In this document: one piece after another, positions 23,333-31,658 of the stretch
How positions within the stretch are numbered: the first letter of the stretch is position 1
How the letters are laid out: each line of letters starts with the position of its first letter
Assembly: GCA_023255415.1 (NCBI GenBank)
Contig: JALRIN010000028.1
Coordinates: 1-39,151 of the forward strand
From: Cypionkella sp.
Lineage (GTDB): Bacteria > Pseudomonadota > Alphaproteobacteria > Rhodobacterales > Rhodobacteraceae
DNA length: 39,151 nt
Direction: 5' to 3'
Notes under the pieces: generated by a model
The model's database searches: none
What the model saw: the letters and a program-made list of their open reading frames with translations, nothing else
What the model was told of the DNA's origin: nothing
Position numbers and translations under genes: made by a program

Positions 23333-24854
23333 GACGGCCTCCGGTGATCTCGGCGCGCAGGCCGTCGTAACGTGCGACATTGGCCTTGGGTTCGCGGTGC
23401 AGAGCCAGCGCTTGCGGCGTGTCCAGCGGTGGCCCACCGATCACTTTGCCGTCGACCAGCCGGTGTAGCAGGTTCAGGACATGGGTCTTGGTCGGCACGC
23501 CCTCGGTCAGTGCCAGCTCCACGGCGGTCAGCACGGCCTGTTCGTCATGCTGCAGAACGAGGGCAAGGATATCGACCATCTCACGATCGCCACCGGGCTT
23601 GCGCAGCATATGGCCCTGCAACTGTCTGAACGCAGATGGTAATTCCACAAAAGGCGCGCCGTTGCGAAGCGCCCCTGGCTTGCGCTGAACAACGGCCAGA
23701 TAATGCCGCCAGTCGTAGATTGTCCTTGATGGCAGCGTGTGGTTGCGTTGGATCACGCGGGCATGTTCGCACAGGATGTTGCCCTCGGCCGCCACCACCA
23801 AACGATCAGGATAGATCCGCAGGCTGACGGGGCGGTTCGCAAATGATGCCGGGACACTGTAGCGATTGCGCTCAAAACTAATCAGGCACGTGGGCGAGAC
23901 GCGTTTGCTCAGTTCCACAAAGCCGTCAAACGCGACGGGCAGCGGCATCAGGGCCGCCTGCTCTTCGGCCCAGACATCGGCAATCGTGCCGGGCTGTTTG
24001 CCATGCGGCGTCTCCCGCCACAGTTCGAGGCAGCGCTCTTCCAGCCAGGCATTCAGCGCGGCAAGGTCAGGAAAGTCTGGCATGCCTTGCAGCATCTGGT
24101 GGCGGGAATCCCGGACGTTCTTCTCGACCTGGCCTTTCTCCCAGCCCGCTGCCGGATTGCAAAACTCCGGCTCGTAGACGTAGTGGTTCGTCATCGCTAG
24201 GAAGCGCATGTTGATCTGCCGCTCTTTGCCACGACCGACACGATCCACCGCCGTCTTCATGTTGTCGTAAATGCCCCGCCCCGGCACGCCGCCGAAGACC
24301 CGGAACGCATGCCAATGGGCGTCAAACAGCATCTCATGGGTCTGCACGGGGTAAGCCCGAAGCAAAAAGGCCCGGCTATGCGACAGCTTGATATGCGCCA
24401 TCTGCAGCTTGGTGCGCTCGCCACCCAGAACTGCAAAATCCTCGCTCCAGTCAAACTGGAAGGCATCGCCGGGAGCAAAATGCAGCGGCACAAAGGTTCC
24501 GCGCCCCGTCGTCTGCTGTTCGCGCTGCCGATCTGACCGCCACCTGCGCGCAAAAGCCGCCACCCGGGCATATGAACCCGTGAAGCCAAGCGCCACGAGA
24601 TCGGCGTGCAACTGCTTTATGGTCCGCCGCTGCTTGCGCGACTTCCCGGCTTCGGTCTTGAGCCAGCCTGCAAGCTTATCGGCAAAGGGATCAAGCTTGC
24701 TTTGCCGCTCCGGCGTCGCGAACTTTGGCTCGATGGTGTTCGACGCCAAATGCTTGGTCACGGTATTGCGCGACACGCCAGTCAGCCGTGCGATCTCGCG
24801 GATCGACAGCTTCTGCCGCTTATGCATACGTCGAATGATGTTCAATAGTCCCAT
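23322..24854 (-). CDS. istA: IstA, IS21 DDE transposase
   Basis: A 510-residue DDE transposase. The N-terminal helix-turn-helix is SIREIARLTGVSRNTVTKHL (about 16-35). The catalytic core has the first Asp in FQFDWSED, the second in GRGIYDNMKTAVD and the Glu in EKGQVEKNVRD. The frame is uninterrupted. The ATG at 24854 fits the family start MGLLNIIRRMH and has GGAG twelve bases upstream; the open frame extends to 24884 without support. Confidence 0.93.
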   Translation of the reverse strand: MGLLNIIRRMHKRQKLSIREIARLTGVSRNTVTKHLASNTIEPKFATPERQSKLDPFADKLAGWLKTEAGKSRKQRRTIKQLHADLVALGFTGSYARVAAFARRWRSDRQREQQTTGRGTFVPLHFAPGDAFQFDWSEDFAVLGGERTKLQMAHIKLSHSRAFLLRAYPVQTHEMLFDAHWHAFRVFGGVPGRGIYDNMKTAVDRVGRGKERQINMRFLAMTNHYVYEPEFCNPAAGWEKGQVEKNVRDSRHQMLQGMPDFPDLAALNAWLEERCLELWRETPHGKQPGTIADVWAEEQAALMPLPVAFDGFVELSKRVSPTCLISFERNRYSVPASFANRPVSLRIYPDRLVVAAEGNILCEHARVIQRNHTLPSRTIYDWRHYLAVVQRKPGALRNGAPFVELPSAFRQLQGHMLRKPGGDREMVDILALVLQHDEQAVLTAVELALTEGVPTKTHVLNLLHRLVDGKVIGGPPLDTPQALALHREPKANVARYDGLRAEITGGRHAS

Positions 24855-24966
24855 GTGGATCACTCCGTTGCCCCCGCCGCTCACCGCTTCGGGGAAAGGT
24901 TCACATGGCTCAGTTCTCAGTGAAAATTATGCGCCTAACCGGCTCAGTTCTGGGTGAAAATCAACA

Positions 24967-25335
24967 TTCAAGACTTTCACGCTTGCAGATGATCTAATGA
25001 AGATAAGTCGTTCAATGACTGAAGCCATTGGAATTGTGAAAAGTATTCCGCAAAAAAAAATGTCAAAGGTATTTGATGCGTTAAAAATTGATGAGGATTT
25101 CGAGAACCTCGCAGGCCGAATGGCTACAGTTAGAAAAATGGCAGAAGTATTTAATGAAAAACATTGGCCGGATGGATTTCACTTTGTCTCAGCTGAGCAT
25201 AGCGGCGGCGACATTTTTCTCACCTGTGACAAAAAATTCCTGAACTTTGTTAGGGACACCTTGAAGTACAAAAGCCCCTGTATTGCTTTATCTCCAACGG
25301 AGTTACTTCAGAAGTTGAAAACTACAAGTCATTGA
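24967..25335 (+). pseudogene. 5'-truncated PIN-domain-like gene next to the IS
   Basis: The reading frame is open from the IS edge, with an internal ATG at 24997, and runs 112 further residues to a stop at 25335. The C-terminal part (FVSAEHSGGDIFLTCDKKFLN, then IALSPTELLQ) resembles the last acidic-residue segment of PIN-domain nucleases such as VapC-type toxins. The N-terminal part with the first catalytic Asp is missing, and the left flank of the IS does not contain it. AT-rich base composition differs from neighbours. It is probably an inactive remnant of a transferred toxin-like gene. Confidence 0.55.
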
Positions 25336-25343
25336 GGAAATAG

Positions 25344-25568
25344 GCACATCAGAATATTTTCGGCTTAGGGCGCAAAGGCAATGACGGCAAACAAGTCCGC
25401 ATTGAACACAGGAGCAAGTATAGCCGTGCATCGAAGACCGGCGGAGTTGCTTTGCTTGCTGAGAAGAAGCGGGGGCCCATCAATGCGACAGCGAACACAT
25501 CAGATAGAACTCATCAGTGGCTTGGGGGTCCGCTTAAGGGCAGGCTGATTGATGAGCGCCGTCTCTAG
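25344..25568 (+). pseudogene. Decayed gene fragment of unknown function
   Basis: An open frame with no start codon, closed by stops at 25341 and 25566, encodes a basic stretch including QVRIEHRSKYSRASKTGGVAL and PINATANTS. It vaguely resembles a family of small basic hypothetical proteins I recall from other alphaproteobacteria, but I cannot name it. It lies between the truncated PIN-like gene and tRNA-Asn and is most likely a gene remnant. Confidence 0.3.
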
Positions 25569-25623
25569 GTCACTTCACCGTTCTTGAACCATTCGTCTAA
25601 GCTCGTCCAAGCACCCCAAATCA

Positions 25624-25643
25624 GTTTATAACTGTTTATAACT
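25624..25643. repeat. 10-bp tandem duplication
   Basis: GTTTATAACT is repeated twice without gap. It lies 3' of the tRNA-Asn terminator, in the debris region between the tRNA and the IS-linked fragments. Confidence 0.6.
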
Positions 25644-25653
25644 TTTTGCGATA

Positions 25654-25696
25654 CAAAAACCAAAGGGCGCCTATGGTCTAAGCCATTGACGCCCTT
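25654..25696 (-). terminator. Rho-independent terminator of tRNA-Asn
   Basis: On the minus strand AAGGGCG (25696-25690) pairs with CGCCCTT (25669-25663), with an inner ATGG/CCAT stem, followed by TGGTTTTTG. It begins nine bases after the tRNA CCA end. Confidence 0.7.
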
Positions 25697-25704
25697 GGAT
25701 TTAT

Positions 25705-25779
25705 TGGCTCCGGCGGTAGGGATCGAACCTACGACCAATTGATTAACAGTCAACTGCTCTACCGCTGAGCTACGCCGGA
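25705..25779 (-). tRNA. tRNA-Asn (anticodon GTT)
   Basis: The minus-strand sequence folds as a full cloverleaf: acceptor TCCGGCG pairing with CGCCGGA, D arm AGCTCAGCGGTAGAGC, an anticodon loop CTGTTAA with GTT at 25747-25745, and the T arm GTAGGTTCGATCCCTAC. The CCA end is encoded. This tRNA sits beside mobile-element debris, but no duplicated 3' end marking an attachment site was seen. Confidence 0.97.
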
Positions 25780-25849
25780 ACACGTGGGGTCTATAGCAAG
25801 GGGTTTCGGGGGCGTAAAGGGGGGGCAGCGCAGAAAAGTGATGCTGCGG

Positions 25850-26740
25850 CTAAATCAGTTCAAAAACCGTGTCAGCGGTCAGCCTGCCTTGGGGGCGAAT
25901 AAGGTTTCTTTCATGCAGATCAATAAGATGCGCTAGAATGTTGCGGCTGGCAGCGGGCAGCAAAGCGGCTGGTGTGTCGGTATAGATCATTTGTGCCAGT
26001 CTGGCTGCCGTGGCGGGGGCTTGGGCAAGGCATTGCAGCACTGCGTGTTCGCGGGCGCAGCGATGGGCGGTCAACTCGGCCAGCCTTGCGGCGGGGGCGG
26101 TGACTGGCGCGCCATGGCCGGGCAAAAACACCCGCCAATCTTGGGTTTGCAGCTTGGCAAGCGAGGCCATATAGGCCCCCATATCCCCCCCCGGCGGCGA
26201 GACCAGCGAGCTCGACCAGCCCATCACATGATCGCCGCTGAACAGGCTTGGCCCCAAGGCAAAGCTAAGATGCCCCGACAGATGGCCGGGGGTCGCGATG
26301 ACGGTTATGTTTAGTCCACCAAGGCGCAGCACTTGCCCGTCGCTGATCTGCTGATCGGGGGCAAAGCTGTGATCAAGGCCTTCGCCGCCCTCTTGCAGCC
26401 CCAAGGCGGCCAGCCGCTGCATGGTGGCCGAGCGCCCTTGGTCAACACGGCCCGAAGCTAGAATCGGGGCCCCGGTTGCGCGGCCAAGCCGGGGCGCAAG
26501 CGCGCTGTGATCCAGATGCGCATGGGTGACAAGAATCGCCGCAAGCGGGTCTGGACCTAATTCGCGCAGAATCGCTTCTTGGTGCAGGTCTAGATCGGGG
26601 CCGGGGTCGATCAGCACCGCGCCCTCGGCGCCCCGCAGCAGATAGCTGTTGGTACCTGTGCCTGTCATTGGCGATGGATTGTCGGCGCGCAGGCAGGTGA
26701 TCACAGGGCTGATCGCGATGATTTGGCTGGGGCGGTGCAT
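25850..26740 (-). CDS. MBL-fold metallo-hydrolase (LACTB2-like)
   Basis: A 296-residue metallo-beta-lactamase-fold protein. Metal ligands are visible as THAHLDH (His73, His75, Asp77, His78), His153 in TPGHLSGH, Asp170 in FSGDHVMG and His209 in LPGHG. A C-terminal winged-helix-like part (about 225-296) matches the LACTB2/ribonuclease-like subgroup. The open frame continues upstream to 27259 but only as antisense of the kinase gene; the ATG at 26740 starts the conserved region. The substrate is unknown. It is divergent from the kinase gene with 42 bp between them. Confidence 0.85.
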   Translation of the reverse strand: MHRPSQIIAISPVITCLRADNPSPMTGTGTNSYLLRGAEGAVLIDPGPDLDLHQEAILRELGPDPLAAILVTHAHLDHSALAPRLGRATGAPILASGRVDQGRSATMQRLAALGLQEGGEGLDHSFAPDQQISDGQVLRLGGLNITVIATPGHLSGHLSFALGPSLFSGDHVMGWSSSLVSPPGGDMGAYMASLAKLQTQDWRVFLPGHGAPVTAPAARLAELTAHRCAREHAVLQCLAQAPATAARLAQMIYTDTPAALLPAASRNILAHLIDLHERNLIRPQGRLTADTVFELI

Positions 26741-26782
26741 GTGGACTTTCCTTGCGCGAGGGCTGGCGCTAGTGTCGCGCGC

Positions 26783-28102
26783 ATGCATCCGCGTCTCAAG
26801 TCCCTTCTTCCACGAAGCCTGTTTGGTCGGGCCGTTCTGATTCTGGTTCTGCCAGTGATCGTGCTGCAGGTGACCGTTTCGATTGCCTTTATTCAACGCC
26901 ACTTTGAAGCGGTCACCGAGCAGATGACTTCGGGTGTCGCAATTGAGATCAGCGCGCTGCTGGACCGCGTGGCCACTGCACCCGATTTGACCACGGCGCA
27001 GGATGCAATTGCGCGTCTGGCCTCGGATTTGCAGCTTCAGGTCAGCCTGCCGGCCGAGGCAGTTCCCGCAGCCGATAGTCGAGGGTTTCTGGATTATTCG
27101 GGCAGGCGGGTGATCTTGACCCTGCGCGCGCGGCTGGGCGGGGTTGTCGCGGTGGATCTGACCTCGAACTCGGCCCTGGTGCAGGCCTATCTCGACACCA
27201 AATGGGGCCCCGCGCGGGTATCTTTGGCGCGCCGGCGGGTTTCGGCCACCAATCCGCATCAGCTTTTGGTCTGGATGGTGTTCACCTCGGGTTTGATGAC
27301 CTTTATTGCCTATATTTTCTTGCGCAATCAGCTGACACCGATCACGCGGCTGGCGCTGGCAGCCGAGGCCTTTGGCAAGGGCCAGGCCTTGCCCTACAGC
27401 CCGCGCGGGGCGACCGAAGTGCGCGCAGCAGGGGTGGCGTTTTTGAACATGCGCGCCCGGATCGAGCGGCAGATCGAGACCCGCACGCTGATGCTCTCAG
27501 GGATCAGCCATGATCTGCGCACGCCTTTGACACGACTTAAGCTTGGGCTTTCGTTCCTGCCCGAAGACGAGGAAACCCGCGCCCTGCAACAAGATGTTCA
27601 GGATATGGAGCGGTTGGTCAGCGAGTTTCTGGCCTTTGCGCGCGGCGATGCGATGGAAGAGACCGAATTGGTCGATCCTGCAACGCTTGTGCACCGCTTG
27701 GTCGAGAATGCGCGCCGGATGCAGCAGCCAGTTGAATTGGGGCAGGTGCAGTCGCCTGGGGTGATCAAATTGCGGCCGCAGGCGGTGACGCGGGCGCTGG
27801 AGAATCTGCTGGGCAATGCAGTGCGCTATGGCACGCGCGTCGAAGTGAGTGTGCAGTTCACCGAACGCTCGCTGCGGTTTGTGGTGGAAGATGACGGGCC
27901 GGGGATTGCGCCAGACCGTCGCGCGTTGGCGCTGGAACCCTTCGAGCGGTTGGATGCCGCGCGCGACCCCAACAAGGGCGGCGGGGTTGGCTTGGGGCTG
28001 TCGATTGCCGCCGATATTGCGCGCAGCCATGGCGGCGAGCTGCGGCTAAGCAAAAGCGAGGCTTTGGGCGGGCTGCGGGCTGAACTTTCTCTGGCGCGAT
28101 GA
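26783..28102 (+). CDS. EnvZ-like sensor histidine kinase
   Basis: A 439-residue membrane sensor kinase. It has a transmembrane segment at about 16-37, a periplasmic domain of about 120 residues, a second transmembrane segment at about 160-181 and a HAMP linker. HisKA follows with the phospho-accepting His243 (SGISHDLRTPLTRL), then HATPase with N box NLLGNAVRYG (341-350), G1 DDGPGIA and G2 GVGLGLSIA. The domain order is that of EnvZ. No response regulator gene lies next to it, so its partner is elsewhere. The ATG at 26783 removes a leader that would overlap the divergent gene. Confidence 0.88.
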   Translation: MHPRLKSLLPRSLFGRAVLILVLPVIVLQVTVSIAFIQRHFEAVTEQMTSGVAIEISALLDRVATAPDLTTAQDAIARLASDLQLQVSLPAEAVPAADSRGFLDYSGRRVILTLRARLGGVVAVDLTSNSALVQAYLDTKWGPARVSLARRRVSATNPHQLLVWMVFTSGLMTFIAYIFLRNQLTPITRLALAAEAFGKGQALPYSPRGATEVRAAGVAFLNMRARIERQIETRTLMLSGISHDLRTPLTRLKLGLSFLPEDEETRALQQDVQDMERLVSEFLAFARGDAMEETELVDPATLVHRLVENARRMQQPVELGQVQSPGVIKLRPQAVTRALENLLGNAVRYGTRVEVSVQFTERSLRFVVEDDGPGIAPDRRALALEPFERLDAARDPNKGGGVGLGLSIAADIARSHGGELRLSKSEALGGLRAELSLAR

Positions 28103-28260
28103 CAAATGTGATCGCTTGGGCGGTTGCATCCCCTCCCTGGTCGCGCCATTGTCTGAAAACTTCGCGACAAGCTGCCCTTGCACCCTCTGGCGCGCGCAAC
28201 TAAGACTCTGGAAACTATCCAGCGTTTATACCAATTTCACGGACCAAAGAGGCAAGTTTT

Positions 28261-28890
28261 ATGCGCGATCCTGTTGAACACTACATGAACACCCTTGTGC
28301 CTATGGTGGTTGAACAGACCAGCCGCGGCGAGCGGGCCTATGATATTTTCAGCCGCATGCTGAAAGAGCGGATTATTTTTCTGGCAGGCCCTGTGCATGA
28401 CGGCATGTCGAGCCTGATCTGCGCCCAGCTTTTGTTCCTCGAGGCAGAGAATCCCTCGAAAGAAATCTCGATGTATATCAACAGCCCCGGCGGCGTTGTC
28501 ACCTCGGGTCTGTCGATCTATGACACCATGCAGTACATCCGCCCAAAGGTCTCGACGCTGGTGATCGGTCAGGCGGCATCGATGGGGTCTTTGTTGCTGC
28601 AGGCGGGTGAAAAGGGTATGCGCTTTTCGCTGCCAAACAGCCGCGTCATGGTACACCAACCTTCGGGTGGCTATCAGGGCCAAGCGACCGATATCATGAT
28701 CCACGCCCGCGAAACCGAAAAGTTGAAGCGCCGATTGAACGAGATTTATGTCAAACACACCGGCAATGATTATGACACCGTCGAAGCAGCCCTCGAGCGC
28801 GATAATTTCATGTCCGCAGAAGACGCAAAATCCTGGGGTCTGATTGACGAGATTTTGGAAAACCGCACCAAGATTGACGAAGTGAAATAA
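28261..28890 (+). CDS. clpP: ClpP, ATP-dependent Clp protease proteolytic subunit
   Basis: A 209-residue serine protease subunit forming the tetradecameric barrel that degrades proteins unfolded by ClpX or ClpA. The catalytic triad is Ser107 (GQAASMGS), His132 (VMVHQPSGG) and Asp181 (ERDNFMSA). NSPGGVVTSG forms the substrate-stabilising segment. A strong hairpin terminator follows, so clpX, 109 bp downstream, probably has its own promoter in addition to any read-through. Confidence 0.97.
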   Translation: MRDPVEHYMNTLVPMVVEQTSRGERAYDIFSRMLKERIIFLAGPVHDGMSSLICAQLLFLEAENPSKEISMYINSPGGVVTSGLSIYDTMQYIRPKVSTLVIGQAASMGSLLLQAGEKGMRFSLPNSRVMVHQPSGGYQGQATDIMIHARETEKLKRRLNEIYVKHTGNDYDTVEAALERDNFMSAEDAKSWGLIDEILENRTKIDEVK

Positions 28891-28897
28891 GCCTTTT

Positions 28898-28924
28898 GCC
28901 CCCGATGCAGATCGGGGGCGTTTT
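28898..28924 (+). terminator. Rho-independent terminator after clpP
   Basis: GCCCCCGAT (28898-28906) pairs with ATCGGGGGC (28911-28919) around a GCAG loop, followed by GTTTTC. It lies 7 bp after the clpP stop. Confidence 0.85.
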
Positions 28925-28999
28925 CGGATTGTAGAGGTGCGGGCCTTGGCCTAAACTTCCCAAAGATCGCCTCTTATAGGCGCAGGTCAGAGGATACCC

Positions 29000-30265
29000 A
29001 TGGCGAACACCACCGGCAGCGACAGCAAAAACACGCTTTACTGTTCCTTCTGCGGCAAAAGCCAGCACGAGGTTCGGAAGCTGATCGCCGGTCCGACGGT
29101 TTTCATCTGTGATGAATGCGTCGAACTGTGCATGGATATCATCCGTGAAGAAACCAAAACCGCAGGTCTGAAGACCACCGACGGCGTGCCAACACCGCGC
29201 GATATCTGCAAGGTGCTGGACGATTATGTCATCGGTCAGCTTCATGCCAAGCGCGTGCTTTCGGTTGCGGTTCATAACCACTATAAACGTCTGAACCACG
29301 CCAGCAAAACCGATATCGAATTGGCGAAATCCAACATCTTGCTGATCGGCCCGACCGGCTGCGGCAAGACCTTGCTTGCCCAAACGCTGGCGCGGATTTT
29401 GGATGTGCCCTTCACCATGGCAGATGCCACCACGCTGACAGAAGCAGGCTATGTCGGCGAAGACGTTGAAAACATTATTCTAAAGCTGTTGCAGGCTTCG
29501 GAATATAATGTGGAACGTGCACAGCGCGGCATCGTCTATATCGACGAAGTTGATAAGATCACCCGCAAATCTGACAACCCTTCGATCACCCGTGACGTCT
29601 CGGGCGAGGGCGTGCAGCAAGCGCTGTTGAAGATCATGGAAGGCACGGTTGCCTCGGTGCCGCCGCAGGGTGGGCGCAAGCATCCGCAGCAAGAATTCCT
29701 GCAAGTGGACACCACCAATATTTTGTTCATCTGCGGTGGTGCTTTTGCGGGTCTGGAAAAGATCATTGCACAGCGCGGCAAGGGCTCGGCCATCGGCTTT
29801 GGTGCCGATGTCAAAGACCCAGAGGCGCGCGGTGCTGGCGAATTGTTCATGGAACTGGAGCCGGAAGATCTGCTGAAATTCGGCCTTATCCCCGAATTTG
29901 TCGGCCGTCTGCCGGTGATTGCGACCCTGACCGATCTGGACGAAGCCGCCCTGATGACGATTTTGACCGAGCCGAAGAACGCTTTGGTCAAGCAATATCA
30001 GCGCCTCTTCGACATCGAAGGCACCAAGCTGACCTTCACGCCAGATGCGCTGACCGCGATTGCCAAGCGCGCAATTGCCCGCAAAACCGGCGCGCGCGGC
30101 CTGCGGTCGATCATGGAAGATATCTTGCTGGACAGCATGTTCGAGCTGCCGGGCATGGAAGGTGTTGAAGAAATCGTGGTCAATGAGGAATGCGTGAACA
30201 AGGGCGCCAAGCCTTTGTTGGTGTTGACCGAAACCGAAAAGAAGAAGCCTGCAGCGGCGGTCTAA
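29000..30265 (+). CDS. clpX: ClpX, ATPase and substrate-recognition subunit of the Clp protease
   Basis: A 421-residue AAA+ unfoldase. The N-terminal zinc domain has Cys15, Cys18, Cys37 and Cys40. Walker A is GPTGCGKT (117-124), Walker B IVYIDEVD (178-185), and the pore-loop RKHPQQEF follows. IPEFVGRLPV and ARKTGARGLRSIMED mark the C-terminal lid. It partners ClpP encoded just upstream. AGAGGA precedes the ATG. A perfect hairpin terminator follows. Confidence 0.97.
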   Translation: MANTTGSDSKNTLYCSFCGKSQHEVRKLIAGPTVFICDECVELCMDIIREETKTAGLKTTDGVPTPRDICKVLDDYVIGQLHAKRVLSVAVHNHYKRLNHASKTDIELAKSNILLIGPTGCGKTLLAQTLARILDVPFTMADATTLTEAGYVGEDVENIILKLLQASEYNVERAQRGIVYIDEVDKITRKSDNPSITRDVSGEGVQQALLKIMEGTVASVPPQGGRKHPQQEFLQVDTTNILFICGGAFAGLEKIIAQRGKGSAIGFGADVKDPEARGAGELFMELEPEDLLKFGLIPEFVGRLPVIATLTDLDEAALMTILTEPKNALVKQYQRLFDIEGTKLTFTPDALTAIAKRAIARKTGARGLRSIMEDILLDSMFELPGMEGVEEIVVNEECVNKGAKPLLVLTETEKKKPAAAV

Positions 30266-30282
30266 GCCGCTTGGCAGGGTGA

Positions 30283-30313
30283 CAAAACGGCGAGCCAATG
30301 GCTCGCCGTTTTG
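30283..30313 (+). terminator. Rho-independent terminator after clpX
   Basis: CAAAACGGCGAGCC and GGCTCGCCGTTTTG form a perfect 14-bp stem around AAT, with the T-run inside the descending stem. The symmetric A/T flanks could let it work in both directions. Confidence 0.88.
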
Positions 30314-30424
30314 CTTTGTAAATTTAGGCGGCAATTACAGCGCTTCTTTGCGCCAAATTGCCAAGGCCACTGGACCTTGGTCGCAGTTTCGGCCATATCA
30401 AGGCAAATGATATCGGAGGCTCTG

Positions 30425-30799
30425 ATGTATTTCCTCAAGCGACTGCTGACCTGGTGGAACAGCCAAACCCTTGGCACCCAGATCTATACCGCGCGCAAAG
30501 GCCAAAAGGTCGGCGAGGACGAGCAGGGCAATATCTATTACCAAACCGCAGATACCAAGCGTCGCTGGGTGATCTATAACGGCGAATCCGAGGCAAGCCG
30601 GGTCTCGCCCGATTGGCACGGCTGGCTGCATTTTACCTGGGATCAGCCGCCCACCAAAGCGCCGCTTAAGCATAAGGCTTGGGAAAAGCCGCATTCTGAA
30701 AACCTGACCGGAACCGCTGCGGCCTATGCGCCTGCAGGCTCGATCCGTGCCGCAGCCCCTGCGCGCCGGCAGGATTACGAGGCGTGGCAGCCCGAATAA
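30425..30799 (+). CDS. NDUFA12-family NADH:ubiquinone oxidoreductase accessory subunit
   Basis: A 124-residue protein of the NDUFA12 (B17.2) family, the accessory subunit of alphaproteobacterial complex I shared with mitochondria. Family features are TWWNSQTLGTQIYTARKGQK near the start, then GNIYYQ, RRWVIYNGE, SPDWHGWLHFT and a C-terminal HKAWEKPHSENLTGT. GGAGG lies just before the ATG at 30425; an upstream extension of the frame is not conserved. Its TAA overlaps the next ATG (TAATG). Confidence 0.9.
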   Translation: MYFLKRLLTWWNSQTLGTQIYTARKGQKVGEDEQGNIYYQTADTKRRWVIYNGESEASRVSPDWHGWLHFTWDQPPTKAPLKHKAWEKPHSENLTGTAAAYAPAGSIRAAAPARRQDYEAWQPE

Positions 30800-31257
30800 T
30801 GGCCGAGAATCGCGCAGAGATTTTGGCAGGGGCGGCTGTTCTGGCAGCCGCGATTGGCTTTTTGGTCTATGCGACGGGGGGGCGTGGCGCGGCCACGGCC
30901 GGCAGCTACGAGCTGCACGCTTCGTTCCGCTCGGTCGAAGGCATCACGCCGGGGTCTGACGTGCGGCTGGCGGGGGTAAAGGTCGGCAGCATCACCAAGC
31001 TGACGCTGAACCCGCAAAGCTTTTACGCCGATGCCACCATCGCGATTGAAAAATCGATCCAATTGCCGGACGACTCGGCGATCCTGATTTCTTCCGAAGG
31101 GCTGTTGGGCGGCAATTTCGTTGAAATTCAGCCGGGTGGGTCGTCTGAAAATCTGGCTCCTGGGGATTCGATAGAAGACACCCAAGGCTCGGTGAGCCTG
31201 ATCAGCCTGCTGATGAAATTCGTCTCTGGCGGCAAGTCAGACGCCGCAGCACCATGA
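30799..31257 (+). CDS. mlaD: MlaD-like lipid-transport MCE protein
   Basis: A 152-residue protein with an N-terminal membrane anchor (about 8-25) and one MCE domain (ELHASFRSVEGITPGSDVRLAGVKVG and onward). It is the periplasmic ring component of the Mla system that maintains outer-membrane lipid asymmetry. The other Mla genes are not in this window. The ATG at 30799 overlaps the upstream TAA; it is followed by DUF2155 through an ATGA overlap. NDUFA12-mlaD-DUF2155-aat is a recurrent alphaproteobacterial order. Confidence 0.9.
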   Translation: MAENRAEILAGAAVLAAAIGFLVYATGGRGAATAGSYELHASFRSVEGITPGSDVRLAGVKVGSITKLTLNPQSFYADATIAIEKSIQLPDDSAILISSEGLLGGNFVEIQPGGSSENLAPGDSIEDTQGSVSLISLLMKFVSGGKSDAAAP

Positions 31258-31658
31258 TGCGGCTTTGGGCGCTTTTGCTGCTGACTGCGGGACATGCCCT
31301 TGCGCAGGATGTGGCGGATGCAGGAGCGGCCAAGCTGCGGGTGCTGGACAAGCTGACCGGTGAGATCACCGATCTGTCACTGGCGCAGGGGCAATCCGTG
31401 ACCATTGGCCGTGTGACGGTGCGGATGGATGATTGCCGCTATTACCCTGAAAACCCGGCTCAGGAAGCCTTTGTGCACCTGACGATTCTGGATGCCTCAT
31501 CGACCAAGCCCGATTTTGACGGTTGGATGACCGCCTCTAGCCCCGCGCTATCGGCGCTGGATCATCCGCGCTATGATGTTTGGCCGCTACGCTGCGATGT
31601 GGCCGATCTTGTCCTGCCCGATGTGGAAACTGCCCCTGCGGATGGCAGCGGCGGATAA
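31254..31658 (+). CDS. DUF2155 exported protein
   Basis: A 134-residue protein with a signal peptide (MMRLWALLLLTAGHALAQ, cleavage near residue 17) and a DUF2155 domain: AKLRVLDKLTGEITDLSLAQ, then VRMDDCRYYPENPAQEAFVHL, and PRYDVWPLRCD. Its two conserved cysteines (DDCRY, PLRCD) could form a disulfide in the periplasm. Function is not established; co-occurrence with mlaD suggests an envelope role. Its 3' end overlaps the convergent aat gene by 88 bp. Confidence 0.85.
   Translation: MMRLWALLLLTAGHALAQDVADAGAAKLRVLDKLTGEITDLSLAQGQSVTIGRVTVRMDDCRYYPENPAQEAFVHLTILDASSTKPDFDGWMTASSPALSALDHPRYDVWPLRCDVADLVLPDVETAPADGSGG

Larger units (their letters stand above)
22466..24966 (-). mobile_element. 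IS21-family insertion sequence (complete, 2501 bp)
   Basis: The element has perfect 30-bp terminal inverted repeats beginning TGTTGATTTTCACCCAGAAC, at 22466-22495 and 24937-24966, and ends in TG/CA. Inside each end lies a second, imperfect copy of the TTTTCACCCAGAACTGAGCC unit (22496-22515 and 24907-24926), as is usual in IS21 elements. It carries istA and istB on the minus strand, both intact. The flanks TTAAA (22461-22465) and TTCAA (24967-24971) match at four of five bases, so a clean target duplication is not evident. Confidence 0.93.

Noticed and set aside
25705..25779. Attachment site of an integrative element at tRNA-Asn
   Set aside because: I found no repeated copy of the tRNA 3' end nearby and no integrase gene in the window.
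26741..27259. Long N-terminal extension of the MBL-fold gene
   Set aside because: The extension is the antisense of the kinase gene; the conserved protein begins at 26740.
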